Positions 51,790-60,573 of a stretch of DNA of 64,000 bases are shown here, piece by piece. The position numbers and the translations under genes were made by a program. The DNA is from Claveliimonas intestinigallinarum (GTDB lineage Bacteria > Bacillota > Clostridia > Lachnospirales > Lachnospiraceae). The stretch covers positions 74,762-138,761 of the forward strand of contig DXED01000029.1 of the NCBI GenBank assembly GCA_019115145.1, in the 5' to 3' direction. How positions within the stretch are numbered: the first letter of the stretch is position 1; each line of letters starts with the position of its first letter. The notes below the pieces were generated by a model. That model searched no databases. It was given only the letters and a program-made list of their open reading frames with translations, and was not told the origin of the DNA.

Positions 51790-53124
51790 TCATCCGATCT
51801 CCACATCCCGGTAGAACAGCTGCAGGATTTCCCTGTAATCCGCCCCCTGCTTTGCCATCTCATTGGCCCCGTTCTGGCTCATGCCGATGCCGTGGCCGAA
51901 GCCCCCTCCGCTGATAACAAAGGTGTCGCCGCTCCTCTCTATGGTAAAAAATGCGCTGGGCAGAAGGGACGTACTCTGGCTGGTGCTGCCATCATTTTTC
52001 GTGATGGTGTAGCCGCTCCCGCCCAGGGCCGCGCGTATCTTGTTCTCCGTGTCCACCGTGACGCTGCCCGCGTCCCCGGAGGCCACGATCTGCAGGGCCA
52101 CATCTCCGGGCCCCCGCTTTATCACCTCCACGCCGGAGAGGGTACCCACATTCACCCCTGTATTTGTGCTGACAAGAGCGGACAGGGTCTGGACCGGTAC
52201 CTGGGCCGTCCATCTGTACCAGGGCAGATCCTTCTCATAATCCCCGTTGTCCCCACAGACATTCACGCTCTGCAGGTATCCGCCTCCCTCCCCGGGGTCT
52301 GTTCCCCAGGCCTCCAGACTGGTGGTCCTGCCGCAGGAGGTTGAATAATAGTATGTGGTGGCGATCTCCCCTTTATACCTGACAACCTGTCCCTCCGTCT
52401 CAGTCACGGCCCGGGTGCTGCTCTCCTGCCTTTCACTGTTGTTGTACACCTGAAAATCCGTGCTGTCGTTGACATGGGCCTCATACTCCGGATAGCCGTA
52501 GGAGGTCATCTGCCGGAAGGCGTAGCTCCTGGCGCACACCGCCTGGGCCTTCAGGGCCTCCAGCTCGTAGGAGGCGGGCATCTCGCTTGGCACCACGCCG
52601 CACAGGTAAGTCTCCACGGGAAGCTCATTGATTACCGCTATACCGCCGGAGGCCGCCCGCAGCTCCAGGGCCCCGCTGTAGGAGGGGACACCGCAGCCCC
52701 TCTCTACGCTCTCCAGCCTGATCTGCCCTCCCTGGCCCAGAGACTCGATCCGTATATTCCCTTTCTGGAACCGGGCATCGTCCGGGAGGATCTGATATGT
52801 ATCCGCCTTGTTCCACTCAATACTCTCCCCTGCGCAGCTCACCCGCAGTCCCGCGTCCGAGGAGACTCTCACTTCACTGTGGATCTCGCCGCCATAGCCC
52901 GTTGTCATGAGGAGCACCCGGATCGTGCTCCCGGAGGTAGGCTCCGGCAGCTCTCCCTCCGGCACGTCCAGCCTGCTCTCCGTGTCCGTGCCTCCAAAGC
53001 CCCCCTCCTCCCGGGAAATCATGTGGACGATCCCGGTTATGAAAAGCAGCCAGATGAAAATGGCTGCTACATATCTTCCATAAACATTTCTCTTTCTTCT
53101 TTTTCTGAATGATGTTCTTCTCAA
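51790..53124 (-). CDS. SpoIID/LytB-domain protein
   Basis: About 444 aa. A basic N-terminus and one membrane segment (YVAAIFIWLLFITGIVHM), then the SpoIID domain with VETYLCGVVPSEMPASYELEALKAQAVCARSYA (catalytic Glu region), STSCGRTTSLEAWG and a C-terminal GGGFGHGIGMSQNGA block. SpoIID proteins are peptidoglycan lytic transglycosylases needed for engulfment in sporulation; paralogues act in vegetative cells. An ATG at 53196 would read through the 6S-type terminator, so the TTG at 53124, 5 nt after AAGGGA, is preferred. Confidence 0.85.
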   Translation of the reverse strand: MRRTSFRKRRKRNVYGRYVAAIFIWLLFITGIVHMISREEGGFGGTDTESRLDVPEGELPEPTSGSTIRVLLMTTGYGGEIHSEVRVSSDAGLRVSCAGESIEWNKADTYQILPDDARFQKGNIRIESLGQGGQIRLESVERGCGVPSYSGALELRAASGGIAVINELPVETYLCGVVPSEMPASYELEALKAQAVCARSYAFRQMTSYGYPEYEAHVNDSTDFQVYNNSERQESSTRAVTETEGQVVRYKGEIATTYYYSTSCGRTTSLEAWGTDPGEGGGYLQSVNVCGDNGDYEKDLPWYRWTAQVPVQTLSALVSTNTGVNVGTLSGVEVIKRGPGDVALQIVASGDAGSVTVDTENKIRAALGGSGYTITKNDGSTSQSTSLLPSAFFTIERSGDTFVISGGGFGHGIGMSQNGANEMAKQGADYREILQLFYRDVEIG

Positions 53125-53160
53125 AGCTGTCCCTTTTTGCACCTTTTTCTTAAATGTATG

Positions 53161-53386
53161 AAAAAAGACAGCTGCATATACGCAGCTGCCTTTCATCTTT
53201 TGTACATCCCCAAAATGCCGGTTCCTGTATTTTGACTCCTAGCCGCAGCCAGGTGGGCGTCCGCATCTGTTTTTCTGTCTTCCACTGCTAGTACGGAGGC
53301 CTGACATATTACAGAGATAATAAGAGTCCCGTTTAAAGTTTTGTAGGTTCAAAATTACAGGAATTGTCGAGCATCCCAGGTTTCCT
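53161..53386 (-). ncRNA. ssrS: Probable 6S RNA (ssrS) with its own promoter and terminator
   Basis: Promoter TTGAAA (53421-53416), 17-nt spacer, TATAAT (53398-53393). The RNA then has a long closing stem TTCCTGTA(A)TTTTGA / TCAAAA(T)TACAGGAA, an unpaired ACCTACAAAACTTTAAACGG region like the 6S central bubble, and a terminal stem with CTAGCAGTGG / CCACCTGGCTGCGGCTAG. It ends in the terminator GGCAGCTGCGTATATGCAGCTGTC plus six T. No ORF fits. The fold and length suit 6S RNA; the family call is by eye. Confidence 0.6.
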
Positions 53387-53452
53387 AAAGACATTATACT
53401 CTATTGTCTCCATCTTTTCAACTAAAATATACTTCCTGTATTTACCTGTTCT

Positions 53453-54367
53453 TTACACGAATTTTTCTTTTCCGTCCTCCGTCCGCAAAAAAGCAGCCCA
53501 GATCACGAAACAGTCGTCCTCCCTGCAGGCGCCAATCTGCCCGCCCATCTGCTCTGTCAGAGTCCGGGCGATGGACAGCCCCAGGCCAGTGCTCCCGCTG
53601 CCGTTTTCCACCGTATAGAACCTTTCAAAGAGCCTGGCCGCCTCCACCTCGTCAAGTCCTGACGCGTGGTTGGCAAAGGTAATTCGACCGTCCGGATGCA
53701 GGGTGATCTTCAGGTCTCCGTCGCTGTACTTCACGGCGTTGCTGATAATATTGCCGAAGATCCGCAAAAGTCCATCCCGGTTGGCATACACAAAGACCTC
53801 TTCCTCCGGCATACGTATATCCGGCGTGATCCCTTTTTCCTTCAGGACTCCGTAAAATCCGGCAGCGCTCTCGGCCAGGACAGCTCCCAGGGAAATCCTC
53901 TCCCGCTCCCTGTACTTTTCCGTGGAGACAATGACGGAGTACTGGAACAGCTCCTCCGTCAGCTTTGTCATAGCCTGGATGCGGTTTTTCATGACGTCCA
54001 GATACTCCCGCACTTCCGGAGAGACCTGCTCCCTGTCCAGCAGCTGCATGTAGCCGCAAAGGGCGGTGAGCGGCGTGCGCAGGTCGTGTGAAATGTTGGT
54101 AACCGCCTTTTTCAGCTCCGCGTCCCCCTGCTCGTACCGCAGTCTCGCCTGCCGCAGATCCTTCATCTGCCTGTCCAGCTCCGCGGCAAGGGCCCGCATC
54201 CTCCCGTCCATGGCGCCGATATCGACCCCCACATTGGTGTCCTCCGCAAGACGTGCTCCGCACTGGAGACGCAGCTCATCTGCCCCTCTTCTCATGGAAA
54301 CTATTTTTATCCCCAGTCCCGCGCAGACCAGCAGGAGCAGGCAGCAGACGCCTGCCAGCAGATACAT
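53453..54367 (-). CDS. Sensor histidine kinase (short sensor, BceS/LanK-like context)
   Basis: 304 aa. One N-terminal membrane segment, then a H-box NISHDLRTPLTALCGYMQ (His ~94), N-box IFGNIISNAVKYSDG and G-boxes GSGSTGLGLSIARTL. There is almost no extracytoplasmic domain, as in intramembrane-sensing kinases that work with an ABC transporter. It is the last gene in VOC-RR-ABC-permease-kinase order, 13 nt after the permease gene. Confidence 0.9.
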   Translation of the reverse strand: MYLLAGVCCLLLLVCAGLGIKIVSMRRGADELRLQCGARLAEDTNVGVDIGAMDGRMRALAAELDRQMKDLRQARLRYEQGDAELKKAVTNISHDLRTPLTALCGYMQLLDREQVSPEVREYLDVMKNRIQAMTKLTEELFQYSVIVSTEKYRERERISLGAVLAESAAGFYGVLKEKGITPDIRMPEEEVFVYANRDGLLRIFGNIISNAVKYSDGDLKITLHPDGRITFANHASGLDEVEAARLFERFYTVENGSGSTGLGLSIARTLTEQMGGQIGACREDDCFVIWAAFLRTEDGKEKFV

Positions 54368-54380
54368 ACTTCTTCCTCCT

Positions 54381-55214
54381 CTACTTCAGATCCTTTCTCC
54401 GGAAGCCGAGCAGCCCGGCCGCTGTGCTGAAGCCCCCGACGATTACGGAGTACAGGCCCAAAAGGGCGGGATGAGCCGAGTTCAGTCCCGCAACCACATA
54501 TCCCTGGGCCATGGGGATAAACTCTGTGAGAAACTCATAAATCTTCCTCTCTTGTCCTGTCAGATATCTCTCATTTCGGACTGTCTCCATGATGAAGCTC
54601 CCGTCCGCCGCCTTTGTGGCGGCATCATAGAATTCCGGTGCGGAGAGCGCGTTCATCAGGTAGGTGCTGTACATGAGCAGAGCAAAGGTCACCACCTGGC
54701 AGAGCACTGCCACCGCTGCCCTGTTCTGGCAGAGCATGGAGACCATGGTATAAATGGCAACCTCACAGCAAATGAGGAGCGCCCCCACCAGGGTGTAGGT
54801 TCCGACCGGTCTGAGGAATGCTGTTTTAAACCCGAACATGGGCACTCCCATGATGGTAGCTACCGCCATAAATGCAGCCTGCATCAAAAGCCCTCCCGCC
54901 GCGCAGGTCAGATAGCCGGACAGATAGATACCGCTTCTGGAGCACCCTGTCACAAGCTTGTTCCGGATCGTGCCGTCACTGTATTCTGTCCCGAGAAACA
55001 AATTCGTGAACGCTGCCAGGGCAATGCAGAGCATTATATAAGAATTGACGTAGATCCTCGGCAGCGCATACGACATATTCATATCATAGTTTACCATGGA
55101 GTTATACTGGGCAAGACAGATGGCCGCACTGAACAGCATCACCACCCCTGTAGCGATCCAGAAGACCTTATCCTTCCAGAGCCTGGCGAAATCCGCCCGC
55201 AGAAGCTTACGCAT
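54381..55214 (-). CDS. ABC transporter permease (ABC-2 type)
   Basis: 277 aa with about six membrane segments (WIATGVVMLFSAAICL, YIMLCIALAAFTNLFLG, and others). FLGTEYSDGTIRNKLVTGCSR is typical of lantibiotic-immunity/bacitracin-type permeases. It pairs with the ATPase gene that it overlaps by 8 nt. ATG 55214 lies 7 nt after GGGAGGT. Confidence 0.87.
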   Translation of the reverse strand: MRKLLRADFARLWKDKVFWIATGVVMLFSAAICLAQYNSMVNYDMNMSYALPRIYVNSYIMLCIALAAFTNLFLGTEYSDGTIRNKLVTGCSRSGIYLSGYLTCAAGGLLMQAAFMAVATIMGVPMFGFKTAFLRPVGTYTLVGALLICCEVAIYTMVSMLCQNRAAVAVLCQVVTFALLMYSTYLMNALSAPEFYDAATKAADGSFIMETVRNERYLTGQERKIYEFLTEFIPMAQGYVVAGLNSAHPALLGLYSVIVGGFSTAAGLLGFRRKDLK

Positions 55215-56121
55215 GGCTCTCACCTCCCATCAGGTTGATGTAGTAGCTCTCCAGACTCTCGTCCTTCTCCGTGAGTGCCAGCACTTTGCAGTCTTCGGCC
55301 TCCAGGGCCAGAACCATCTCCGTCACATCCCATTTGCCGAACACATCGGCGCTGTTTTCCGAGGTGACCTTGTACTCCATCTGTCTCTTTTCCAGCACCC
55401 GGACAAGGGCCTGGATGTCCGTCACTTCCACGCGGGTACATTTCCGGCAGCTATCCTCCAGCTCCTTTGCGCTCACCTCCCGGACAATGTGTCCTGCGTC
55501 GATAAAGCCGTAGTGGGTGGCCAGCCTGGACAGCTCGTCCAGAATGTGGCTGGAGATGAGAAAGGTGATCTTTCTCTCCCTGTTCAGCTTTAAGATCAGC
55601 TCCCGTATCTCAATGATCCCCTGGGGATCCAGTCCATTCACCGGCTCGTCCAGCACAAGGAAATCCGGATCCCCGGCCAAAGCCACGGCTATGCCCAGCC
55701 TCTGCTTCATGCCCAGGGAAAAGTTTTTTGCCTTCTTCTTTCCCGTGTCGCCCAGGCCCACAAGCTCCAGCAGCTCCTTTATCCCCTCAAAGGAAGGGCG
55801 TCCCAGCACCCGGTACTGCTCCTTCAGATTGTCCTCCGCCGTCATGCCGCCATAGATGGAGGGAGTCTCCACCACAGCCCCCATTCGTCTCCTCTCCCGC
55901 GAAAGGTTCCCCTCCGTATTTTTCTTCCCGTACAGTGTGTAGGTGCCGGAAGTGGGTGTCTGCAGGCCGCAGATGAGGCGGATCAGTGTCGTCTTTCCGG
56001 CCCCGTTTCGCCCCACAAAGCCGTAGATGGCTCCCTTTTCCACATGCATGGACAGTCCGCCCAGGGCCTTGAAGCTCCGGTACTGCTTGGTCAGATTGTC
56101 CGTGGTCAGCACATATTCCAT
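55207..56121 (-). CDS. ABC transporter ATP-binding protein (BcrA-like)
   Basis: 304 aa. Walker A VGRNGAGKTTLIRLI, signature FSLGMKQRLGIAVALAG, Walker B DFLVLDEPVNGLDPQG and His switch FLISSHILDEL. The class exports or removes peptide antibiotics in similar operons; here the substrate is unknown. Its product is expected to join the permease encoded next. Confidence 0.93.
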   Translation of the reverse strand: MEYVLTTDNLTKQYRSFKALGGLSMHVEKGAIYGFVGRNGAGKTTLIRLICGLQTPTSGTYTLYGKKNTEGNLSRERRRMGAVVETPSIYGGMTAEDNLKEQYRVLGRPSFEGIKELLELVGLGDTGKKKAKNFSLGMKQRLGIAVALAGDPDFLVLDEPVNGLDPQGIIEIRELILKLNRERKITFLISSHILDELSRLATHYGFIDAGHIVREVSAKELEDSCRKCTRVEVTDIQALVRVLEKRQMEYKVTSENSADVFGKWDVTEMVLALEAEDCKVLALTEKDESLESYYINLMGGESHA

Positions 56122-56149
56122 AAAATTACCTCCTTGTCATCATTCATTC

Positions 56150-56169
56150 CAGAGCTCTTCTGAGCTCTG
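56150..56169 (-). other. Hairpin between the response regulator and ABC genes
   Basis: Inverted repeat CCAGAGCTC TT CTGAGCTCTG region, 40 nt before the ATPase start. It could reduce readthrough from the regulator gene. Confidence 0.4.
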
Positions 56170-56239
56170 AACTCATGATAGCACAGGGCCGGTAAGCTTC
56201 CGGTTAAGGAAAGGGTAAAGAAACAGTTAACATTTTCAG

Positions 56240-56932
56240 TTAACATTCCTCCTGTCCCTGGCGCATCTTAAACCCAATCCCCCACACAGCCTCAATGTAG
56301 TCACGGTCTGTATCCCGCTTCAGCTTTCTGCGCAGATGGCTGATGTGGATCTTCAGGGATCCTTCCGTGCAGTCCGGCGTGTCCAGACTGATGGCATCCA
56401 GCAGCCGGGCCTTGGTGATCACCTGGGAAGGGCGGGCCATGAGCTGTTTTAAGATGGCAAACTCCGTGGGCGTCAGGTGCAGCAGCTCCTCCCCCGCCCA
56501 CACCTTCCAGGCGGCCGTATCCATGCGAAGATCCTCGAACACGAGAATCTGTCCCTGAACGTCTTCCCCGGCCCCGGTACTCTCCGCCTGCCTCAGCTGC
56601 ACCGCGATCCTGGCCAGCAGCTCCCGAATATCAAAGGGCTTGGTCACATAGTCCGCCGCCCCGCCAAGAAGAAGATCCACCTTGTTCTCCACATCCGCCT
56701 TTGCGCTGACAACGATCACCGGGATCCCCTGGATCCTCTTCAGCACCTCCTCCCCCGCAAGGCCGGGCATCATCAGGTCCAGGAGCACCAGATCCGGATT
56801 TGTCTTCTCAAGAAGAAGGAGGGCCTCCGTGCCGGAGTAGGCCCGGGCCACCTGATAGCCCTCGCCCTCCAGCGCCCTCCTGAGCATATCTCCGATATAT
56901 TCATCATCGTCAATGACCGCGATCAGACTCAT
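56240..56932 (-). CDS. OmpR-family response regulator
   Basis: 230 aa. Receiver domain with the acidic pocket IDDDEYI, phospho-acceptor Asp in LVLLDLMMPG and Lys in YVTKPFDI; C-terminal winged helix (LTPTEFAILKQLM, SLKIHISHLRRKLKR, IEAVWGIGFKM). It likely controls the ABC transporter genes. Its start overlaps the VOC gene end by 4 nt. Confidence 0.94.
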   Translation of the reverse strand: MSLIAVIDDDEYIGDMLRRALEGEGYQVARAYSGTEALLLLEKTNPDLVLLDLMMPGLAGEEVLKRIQGIPVIVVSAKADVENKVDLLLGGAADYVTKPFDIRELLARIAVQLRQAESTGAGEDVQGQILVFEDLRMDTAAWKVWAGEELLHLTPTEFAILKQLMARPSQVITKARLLDAISLDTPDCTEGSLKIHISHLRRKLKRDTDRDYIEAVWGIGFKMRQGQEEC

Positions 56933-57309
56933 AACGCCGCCTCCCCTTCTGCCGGTGTCCTTACCTCGATGAGATGGCCGTCCGGATCATAGAACCGGAG
57001 CAGCTTCTGGCCTCCCGGCAGCTCCCGGAGGCGGTCCGCATACCGGATTTCCTCCCCGTATGCTTTGAGCTTTTCCACAAGCCCTTCCAGATCCCTCTCC
57101 TCAAAGTAGAGCTCCGCAGCGTTGTTGTGGGAAATAATCTCCTCTCCCAGGCACGCCTCCCACACCTTTTTGTCCTGGAGCACAAGCCCCTCTGTGAGCA
57201 TCACATTCTCGTCCCCGTCCAGGGCCACCTCCAGGCCGAACAGATCCCCGTAAAATCTTTTGGCCTGCTCCAGATCCCGGACAGCTATCAGCACATTTTT
57301 CAGTCTCAT
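56929..57309 (-). CDS. VOC (glyoxalase/dioxygenase) superfamily protein
   Basis: 126 aa single VOC fold: NVLIAVRDLEQAKRFYGDLFGLEVAL at the start and LRFYDPDGHLIEVRTP at the end, with a metal-binding Glu. VOC proteins cover glyoxalases, dioxygenases and antibiotic-binding proteins; in a drug-transport operon a binding/resistance role is possible, not shown. ATG 57309 follows AAAAGGAGGC. It is the first gene of this operon. Confidence 0.85.
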   Translation of the reverse strand: MRLKNVLIAVRDLEQAKRFYGDLFGLEVALDGDENVMLTEGLVLQDKKVWEACLGEEIISHNNAAELYFEERDLEGLVEKLKAYGEEIRYADRLRELPGGQKLLRFYDPDGHLIEVRTPAEGEAAL

Positions 57310-57410
57310 ATGCAGCCTCCTTTTCGTTTTCCCATAGAAAGAGTATACCCCATGTGGTCTGCCGGGACAACCGTTTCCCGCTCTCTCTTTCCATTTGGCC
57401 CGTCTGCTCC

Positions 57411-57866
57411 TCACAGGTCTTTCATCCGCTTCACCAGCCTGCGGTTCAGGGCAAATGCCCCTGCCACAATACACACGCCCAGCACGACGCTCCAGACAGG
57501 CATCCGCATGTCAAAGCGGACCCGCAGGATGAGGGAGATGGACAGGTACACGCCTCCCAGCACCTGGAGAAATTCCAGTATCTTTCTCTGGTATTCCTGA
57601 AGCTTCACTTTTCTCTTGTATTTTATAAACTTTCCCGCTCCGGAAATCCGTTCAAGATCCTCCATATCGTCATCGGATATGAGCGCGTCCAGACTCACCC
57701 CGAACTCTGTGGCAATCTTCTTCGCCGTGATCAGATCCGGGCATCTGGAGCCGTTCTCCCAGCGGCACACGGTCTGCCTGGACACATACAGCTTATCCGC
57801 CATCTGCTGCTGAGTCATCCCCCTCTCCTCCCGAAGCCTTCTGATATTATCTCCCAGCGCCATCAT
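57411..57866 (-). CDS. XRE-family regulator with C-terminal membrane segments
   Basis: 151 aa. N-terminal HTH (NIRRLREERGMTQQQMADKLYVSRQTVCRWENG) and a C-terminal half with two hydrophobic segments (GGVYLSISLILRV; VWSVVLGVCIVAGAFAL). It is the common clostridial layout of a membrane-tethered HTH regulator. Target genes are not evident. ATG 57866 follows AAGGAGGAG. Confidence 0.86.
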   Translation of the reverse strand: MMALGDNIRRLREERGMTQQQMADKLYVSRQTVCRWENGSRCPDLITAKKIATEFGVSLDALISDDDMEDLERISGAGKFIKYKRKVKLQEYQRKILEFLQVLGGVYLSISLILRVRFDMRMPVWSVVLGVCIVAGAFALNRRLVKRMKDL

Positions 57867-58027
57867 CTGTCATCTCCTCCTTGCCTATCCGGCTGTCTTT
57901 TCTGACTCCACTATACAGCATCGGCAGCCCTGTGGACAGCACCGCTCTGGTTTTTCCCTGTTTCCATTCTGGTAACAGCAAAAGCAGGCCCGGACTTTGG
58001 CCCGTCGCTGTCACAAGACACTGTCAC

Positions 58028-58060
58028 AAAAAAAGCTCCCCGGCGTACTGCCGGGGAGTC
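58028..58060 (-). terminator. Terminator of pckA
   Basis: Minus strand ACTCCCCGG ... CCGGGGAGC then TTTTTTT (58034-58028), 17 nt past the stop. Confidence 0.9.
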
Positions 58061-58076
58061 ATATTTACATCTGTGA

Positions 58077-59687
58077 TTATTCCTCGATCTGAGGACCAGC
58101 TGCAACCAGCGCTTTTCCAAGCTCGTTGCTCTCGTATTTCTTAAAGTTCTTGACAAATCTCTGTGCCAGGTCTTTTGCCTTTGCATCCCACTCAGAAGCG
58201 TCAGCGTATGTGTCGCGGGGATCCAGGATAGCGGGATCTACGCCCGGAAGCTCTGTCGGAACCTCAAAGTTGAAGTAAGGAATCTTCTTTGTGGGCGCTG
58301 TCAGGATCGATCCGTCCAGGATAGCGTCGATAATTCCACGTGTATCCTTGATGGAGATACGTTTTCCTGTTCCGTTCCAGCCTGTGTTTACCAGGTAAGC
58401 CTTTGCTCCGCTGGCCTTCATTCTCTTTACAAGCTCCTCTGCGTATTTTGTCGGATGCAGCTCCAGGAAAGCCTGGCCGAAGCATGCGGAGAATGTAGGT
58501 GTAGGCTCTGTGATACCTCTCTCTGTTCCTGCAAGCTTTGCTGTGAAGCCGGACAGGAAGTAGTACTCTGTCTGCTCAGCTGTCAGGACAGATACCGGAG
58601 GAAGCACGCCGAAAGCGTCAGCTGACAGGAAGATCACGTTCTTCGCTGCCGGAGCCGCGGAAACCGGGCGAACGATCTTCTCGATGTGATCGATGGGGTA
58701 GGAAACACGTGTATTCTCTGTCACGCTCTTGTCTGTAAAGTCAATCTTTCCGTCCGCATCCAGCGTCACGTTCTCAAGAAGAGCGTTGCGCTTGATGGCA
58801 TTGTAGATATCCGGCTCGGAGTCCTTGTCCAGGTCGATCACCTTTGCGTAGCATCCGCCCTCGAAGTTGAACACGCCGTTGTCGTCCCAGCCGTGCTCGT
58901 CATCGCCGATGAGAAGTCTCTTCGGGTCTGTGGAGAGTGTGGTCTTACCTGTTCCGGAAAGTCCGAAGAAGATTGCTGTGTTCTCGCCGTTCATATCTGT
59001 GTTTGCAGAGCAGTGCATGGAAGCGATGCCCTTCAGCGGCAGATAGTAGTTCATCATGGAGAACATACCCTTCTTCATCTCTCCACCGTACCATGTATTC
59101 ACGATTACCTGCTCGCGGCTTGTGATGTTGAACATAACGGCTGTCTCTGATCTTAAGCCAAGCTCCTCATAGTTCTCAACCTTTGCCTTGGAAGCGTTGT
59201 AAACTACGAAGTCGGGCTCAAAGCTCTCCAGCTCCTCTGCTGTGGGGCGAATGAACATATTGGTAACGAAGTGAGCCTGCCATGCCACTTCCATGATGAA
59301 ACGGATGGCCATGCGAGTGTCCTTGTTAGCGCCGCAGAAAGCATCTACAACGAAAAGTCTCTTGCCTGAAAGCTCGTTCTTTGCGATCTCTTTCACTGCG
59401 TCCCATGCTTCCTGGGAAGCCGGGTGGTTGTCGTTCTTATACTCGTCTGAAGTCCACCATACAGTGTCCTTGGAGTTCTCGTCCATAACAATGTATTTGT
59501 CTTTAGGAGAACGGCCTGTGTAGATACCAGTCATAACGTTGACTGCACCCAGCTCGCTGACCTGGCCTTTGTCAAAGCCTTCCAGGTTCGGGTTTGTCTC
59601 CTCTTCAAAAAGCATTTCATAGGAAGGATTGTGAACAATTTCTGTTGTTCCGGTGATACCGTACTTAGTTAAATCGATATTTGACAT
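58077..59687 (-). CDS. pckA: Phosphoenolpyruvate carboxykinase (ATP)
   Basis: 536 aa. Kinase-1 P-loop GLSGTGKTTLSTD, kinase-2 LLIGDDEHGWDDNGVFNFEGG, substrate region TGRSPKDKYIVMDE and metal-binding His in the MHCSANTD part. It interconverts oxaloacetate and PEP with ATP; in gut anaerobes it often fixes CO2 in the PEP-to-oxaloacetate direction. ATG 59687 gives MSNIDLTKYGI. Confidence 0.97.
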   Translation of the reverse strand: MSNIDLTKYGITGTTEIVHNPSYEMLFEEETNPNLEGFDKGQVSELGAVNVMTGIYTGRSPKDKYIVMDENSKDTVWWTSDEYKNDNHPASQEAWDAVKEIAKNELSGKRLFVVDAFCGANKDTRMAIRFIMEVAWQAHFVTNMFIRPTAEELESFEPDFVVYNASKAKVENYEELGLRSETAVMFNITSREQVIVNTWYGGEMKKGMFSMMNYYLPLKGIASMHCSANTDMNGENTAIFFGLSGTGKTTLSTDPKRLLIGDDEHGWDDNGVFNFEGGCYAKVIDLDKDSEPDIYNAIKRNALLENVTLDADGKIDFTDKSVTENTRVSYPIDHIEKIVRPVSAAPAAKNVIFLSADAFGVLPPVSVLTAEQTEYYFLSGFTAKLAGTERGITEPTPTFSACFGQAFLELHPTKYAEELVKRMKASGAKAYLVNTGWNGTGKRISIKDTRGIIDAILDGSILTAPTKKIPYFNFEVPTELPGVDPAILDPRDTYADASEWDAKAKDLAQRFVKNFKKYESNELGKALVAAGPQIEE

Positions 59688-59754
59688 GTTACGCTCAACC
59701 TCTTTCTTTCTATAGTATATGTTGCCTGTAATCCGGCAATCCCGATATGCCAAC

Positions 59755-59783
59755 ATTATACAGGAAACAGTATGAAAAATCAA
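59755..59783 (-). promoter_or_regulatory. Promoter of pckA
   Basis: TTGATT (59783-59778), 17-nt spacer, TATAAT (59760-59755), giving a leader of about 60 nt with a small hairpin TTGCC...GGCAA. Confidence 0.7.
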
Positions 59784-59879
59784 CAATAAAATGTTAAGAG
59801 AGTAACAATGACATGAATTTTTCCATTCTTAATCTTTTATTTTTCTGTTTTTTAAGAAAAACAATGCCGCTTTTCCCGA

Positions 59880-59918
59880 TAAAAAATGCAGGATTTCAAA
59901 TCAAATCCTGCATTTTCC
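59880..59918. terminator. Terminator after the decayed zinc-ribbon gene
   Basis: 10-bp stem TGCAGGATTT / AAATCCTGCA followed on the minus strand by TTTTTTATC. Confidence 0.8.
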
Positions 59919-59924
59919 CACTCT

Positions 59925-60143
59925 TCAGAAGAAGTTTCCTTCTTCCAGGCCACGTCCCATTTTCTTCATTTTTTCCACAAATATGCTCTTCGTCGCCACC
60001 ACAGGCTCCTCACCTGCGCTTGCGGGATCACTCCGCCCCCAGAGTAAGGGGCACGTTTTTCAGCCGTTTTTGCTGAATAAAAGGGTCTGTCCGCAGTCCC
60101 CTGCTCCAGAACCACGCCTCCTATGAAGAGGATTTTTCTGCAT
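59925..60143 (-). pseudogene. Decayed small zinc-ribbon protein gene
   Basis: Minus strand from ATG 60143 reads ...GDCGQTLLFSKNG, then an in-frame TGA, then KTCPLLWGRSDPASAGEEP...KSIFVEKMKKMGRGLEEGNFF and a stop at 59925. DCGQTLLF...NG.KTCP is like the two knuckles of a zinc ribbon, but the first Cys pair partner and the second-knuckle Cys are lost and a neighbouring frame shows PYSGGG, as if CPYCGG was shifted. The pattern suggests several indels in an old gene. Confidence 0.45.
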
Positions 60144-60192
60144 CCTGGCTTTCCTGTATATGATGTCCAAAACCCGCCAAATGTCAGACATT

Positions 60193-60537
60193 TCAGAAAT
60201 ATGTGGTGTTGGCTTTTTTTGTCCGGACTGCAAACCAGATAAGAGCCGCCATAACGAGCACAATGGCCACAAAAACCGGTATGGCAATGGAGGCCACATA
60301 GGTGTTGATCAGCTCCAGTACGCCGTAGACCGCAAGGAGAATCCCCACCAGAAGGAGCTGAGCGGAGGTCATCTTAATGTAGGCCTCCACATCTTTGCAC
60401 CTCTTCGGATCCTCATCCTTTGGAAGCATGATCCCCTTCGGAATCTGACGTCTCCTGACCATCAGCAGATACCCGTATATACAGTAGATGCCTGCGCCGA
60501 TCCCCACAATGCCAAAAAAACTTCCCATACTGTTCAT
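60193..60537 (-). CDS. Small membrane protein, unknown family
   Basis: 114 aa with three predicted membrane segments (SFFGIVGIGAGIYCIYGYLLM; AQLLLVGILLAVYGVLELI; IAIPVFVAIVLVMAALIWFAV) and a charged loop RRRQIPKGIMLPKDEDPKRCKD. Function unknown. It lies 36 nt after thrC and a ribosome site GGAAGG is about 11 nt upstream of ATG 60537. Confidence 0.75.
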   Translation of the reverse strand: MNSMGSFFGIVGIGAGIYCIYGYLLMVRRRQIPKGIMLPKDEDPKRCKDVEAYIKMTSAQLLLVGILLAVYGVLELINTYVASIAIPVFVAIVLVMAALIWFAVRTKKANTTYF

Positions 60538-60573
60538 ATCTATCTGTCCTTCCCTTCTTTTCTCAAAAGGCTG

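Noticed and set aside
53125..53196. Upstream ATG start for the SpoIID-like protein
   Set aside because: It would translate through a perfect terminator stem that ends the upstream RNA; TTG at 53124 has a proper ribosome site.
60057..60065. In-frame TGA as a selenocysteine codon in the zinc-ribbon frame
   Set aside because: No convincing SECIS-like hairpin right after it, and other damage in the same gene suggests decay.
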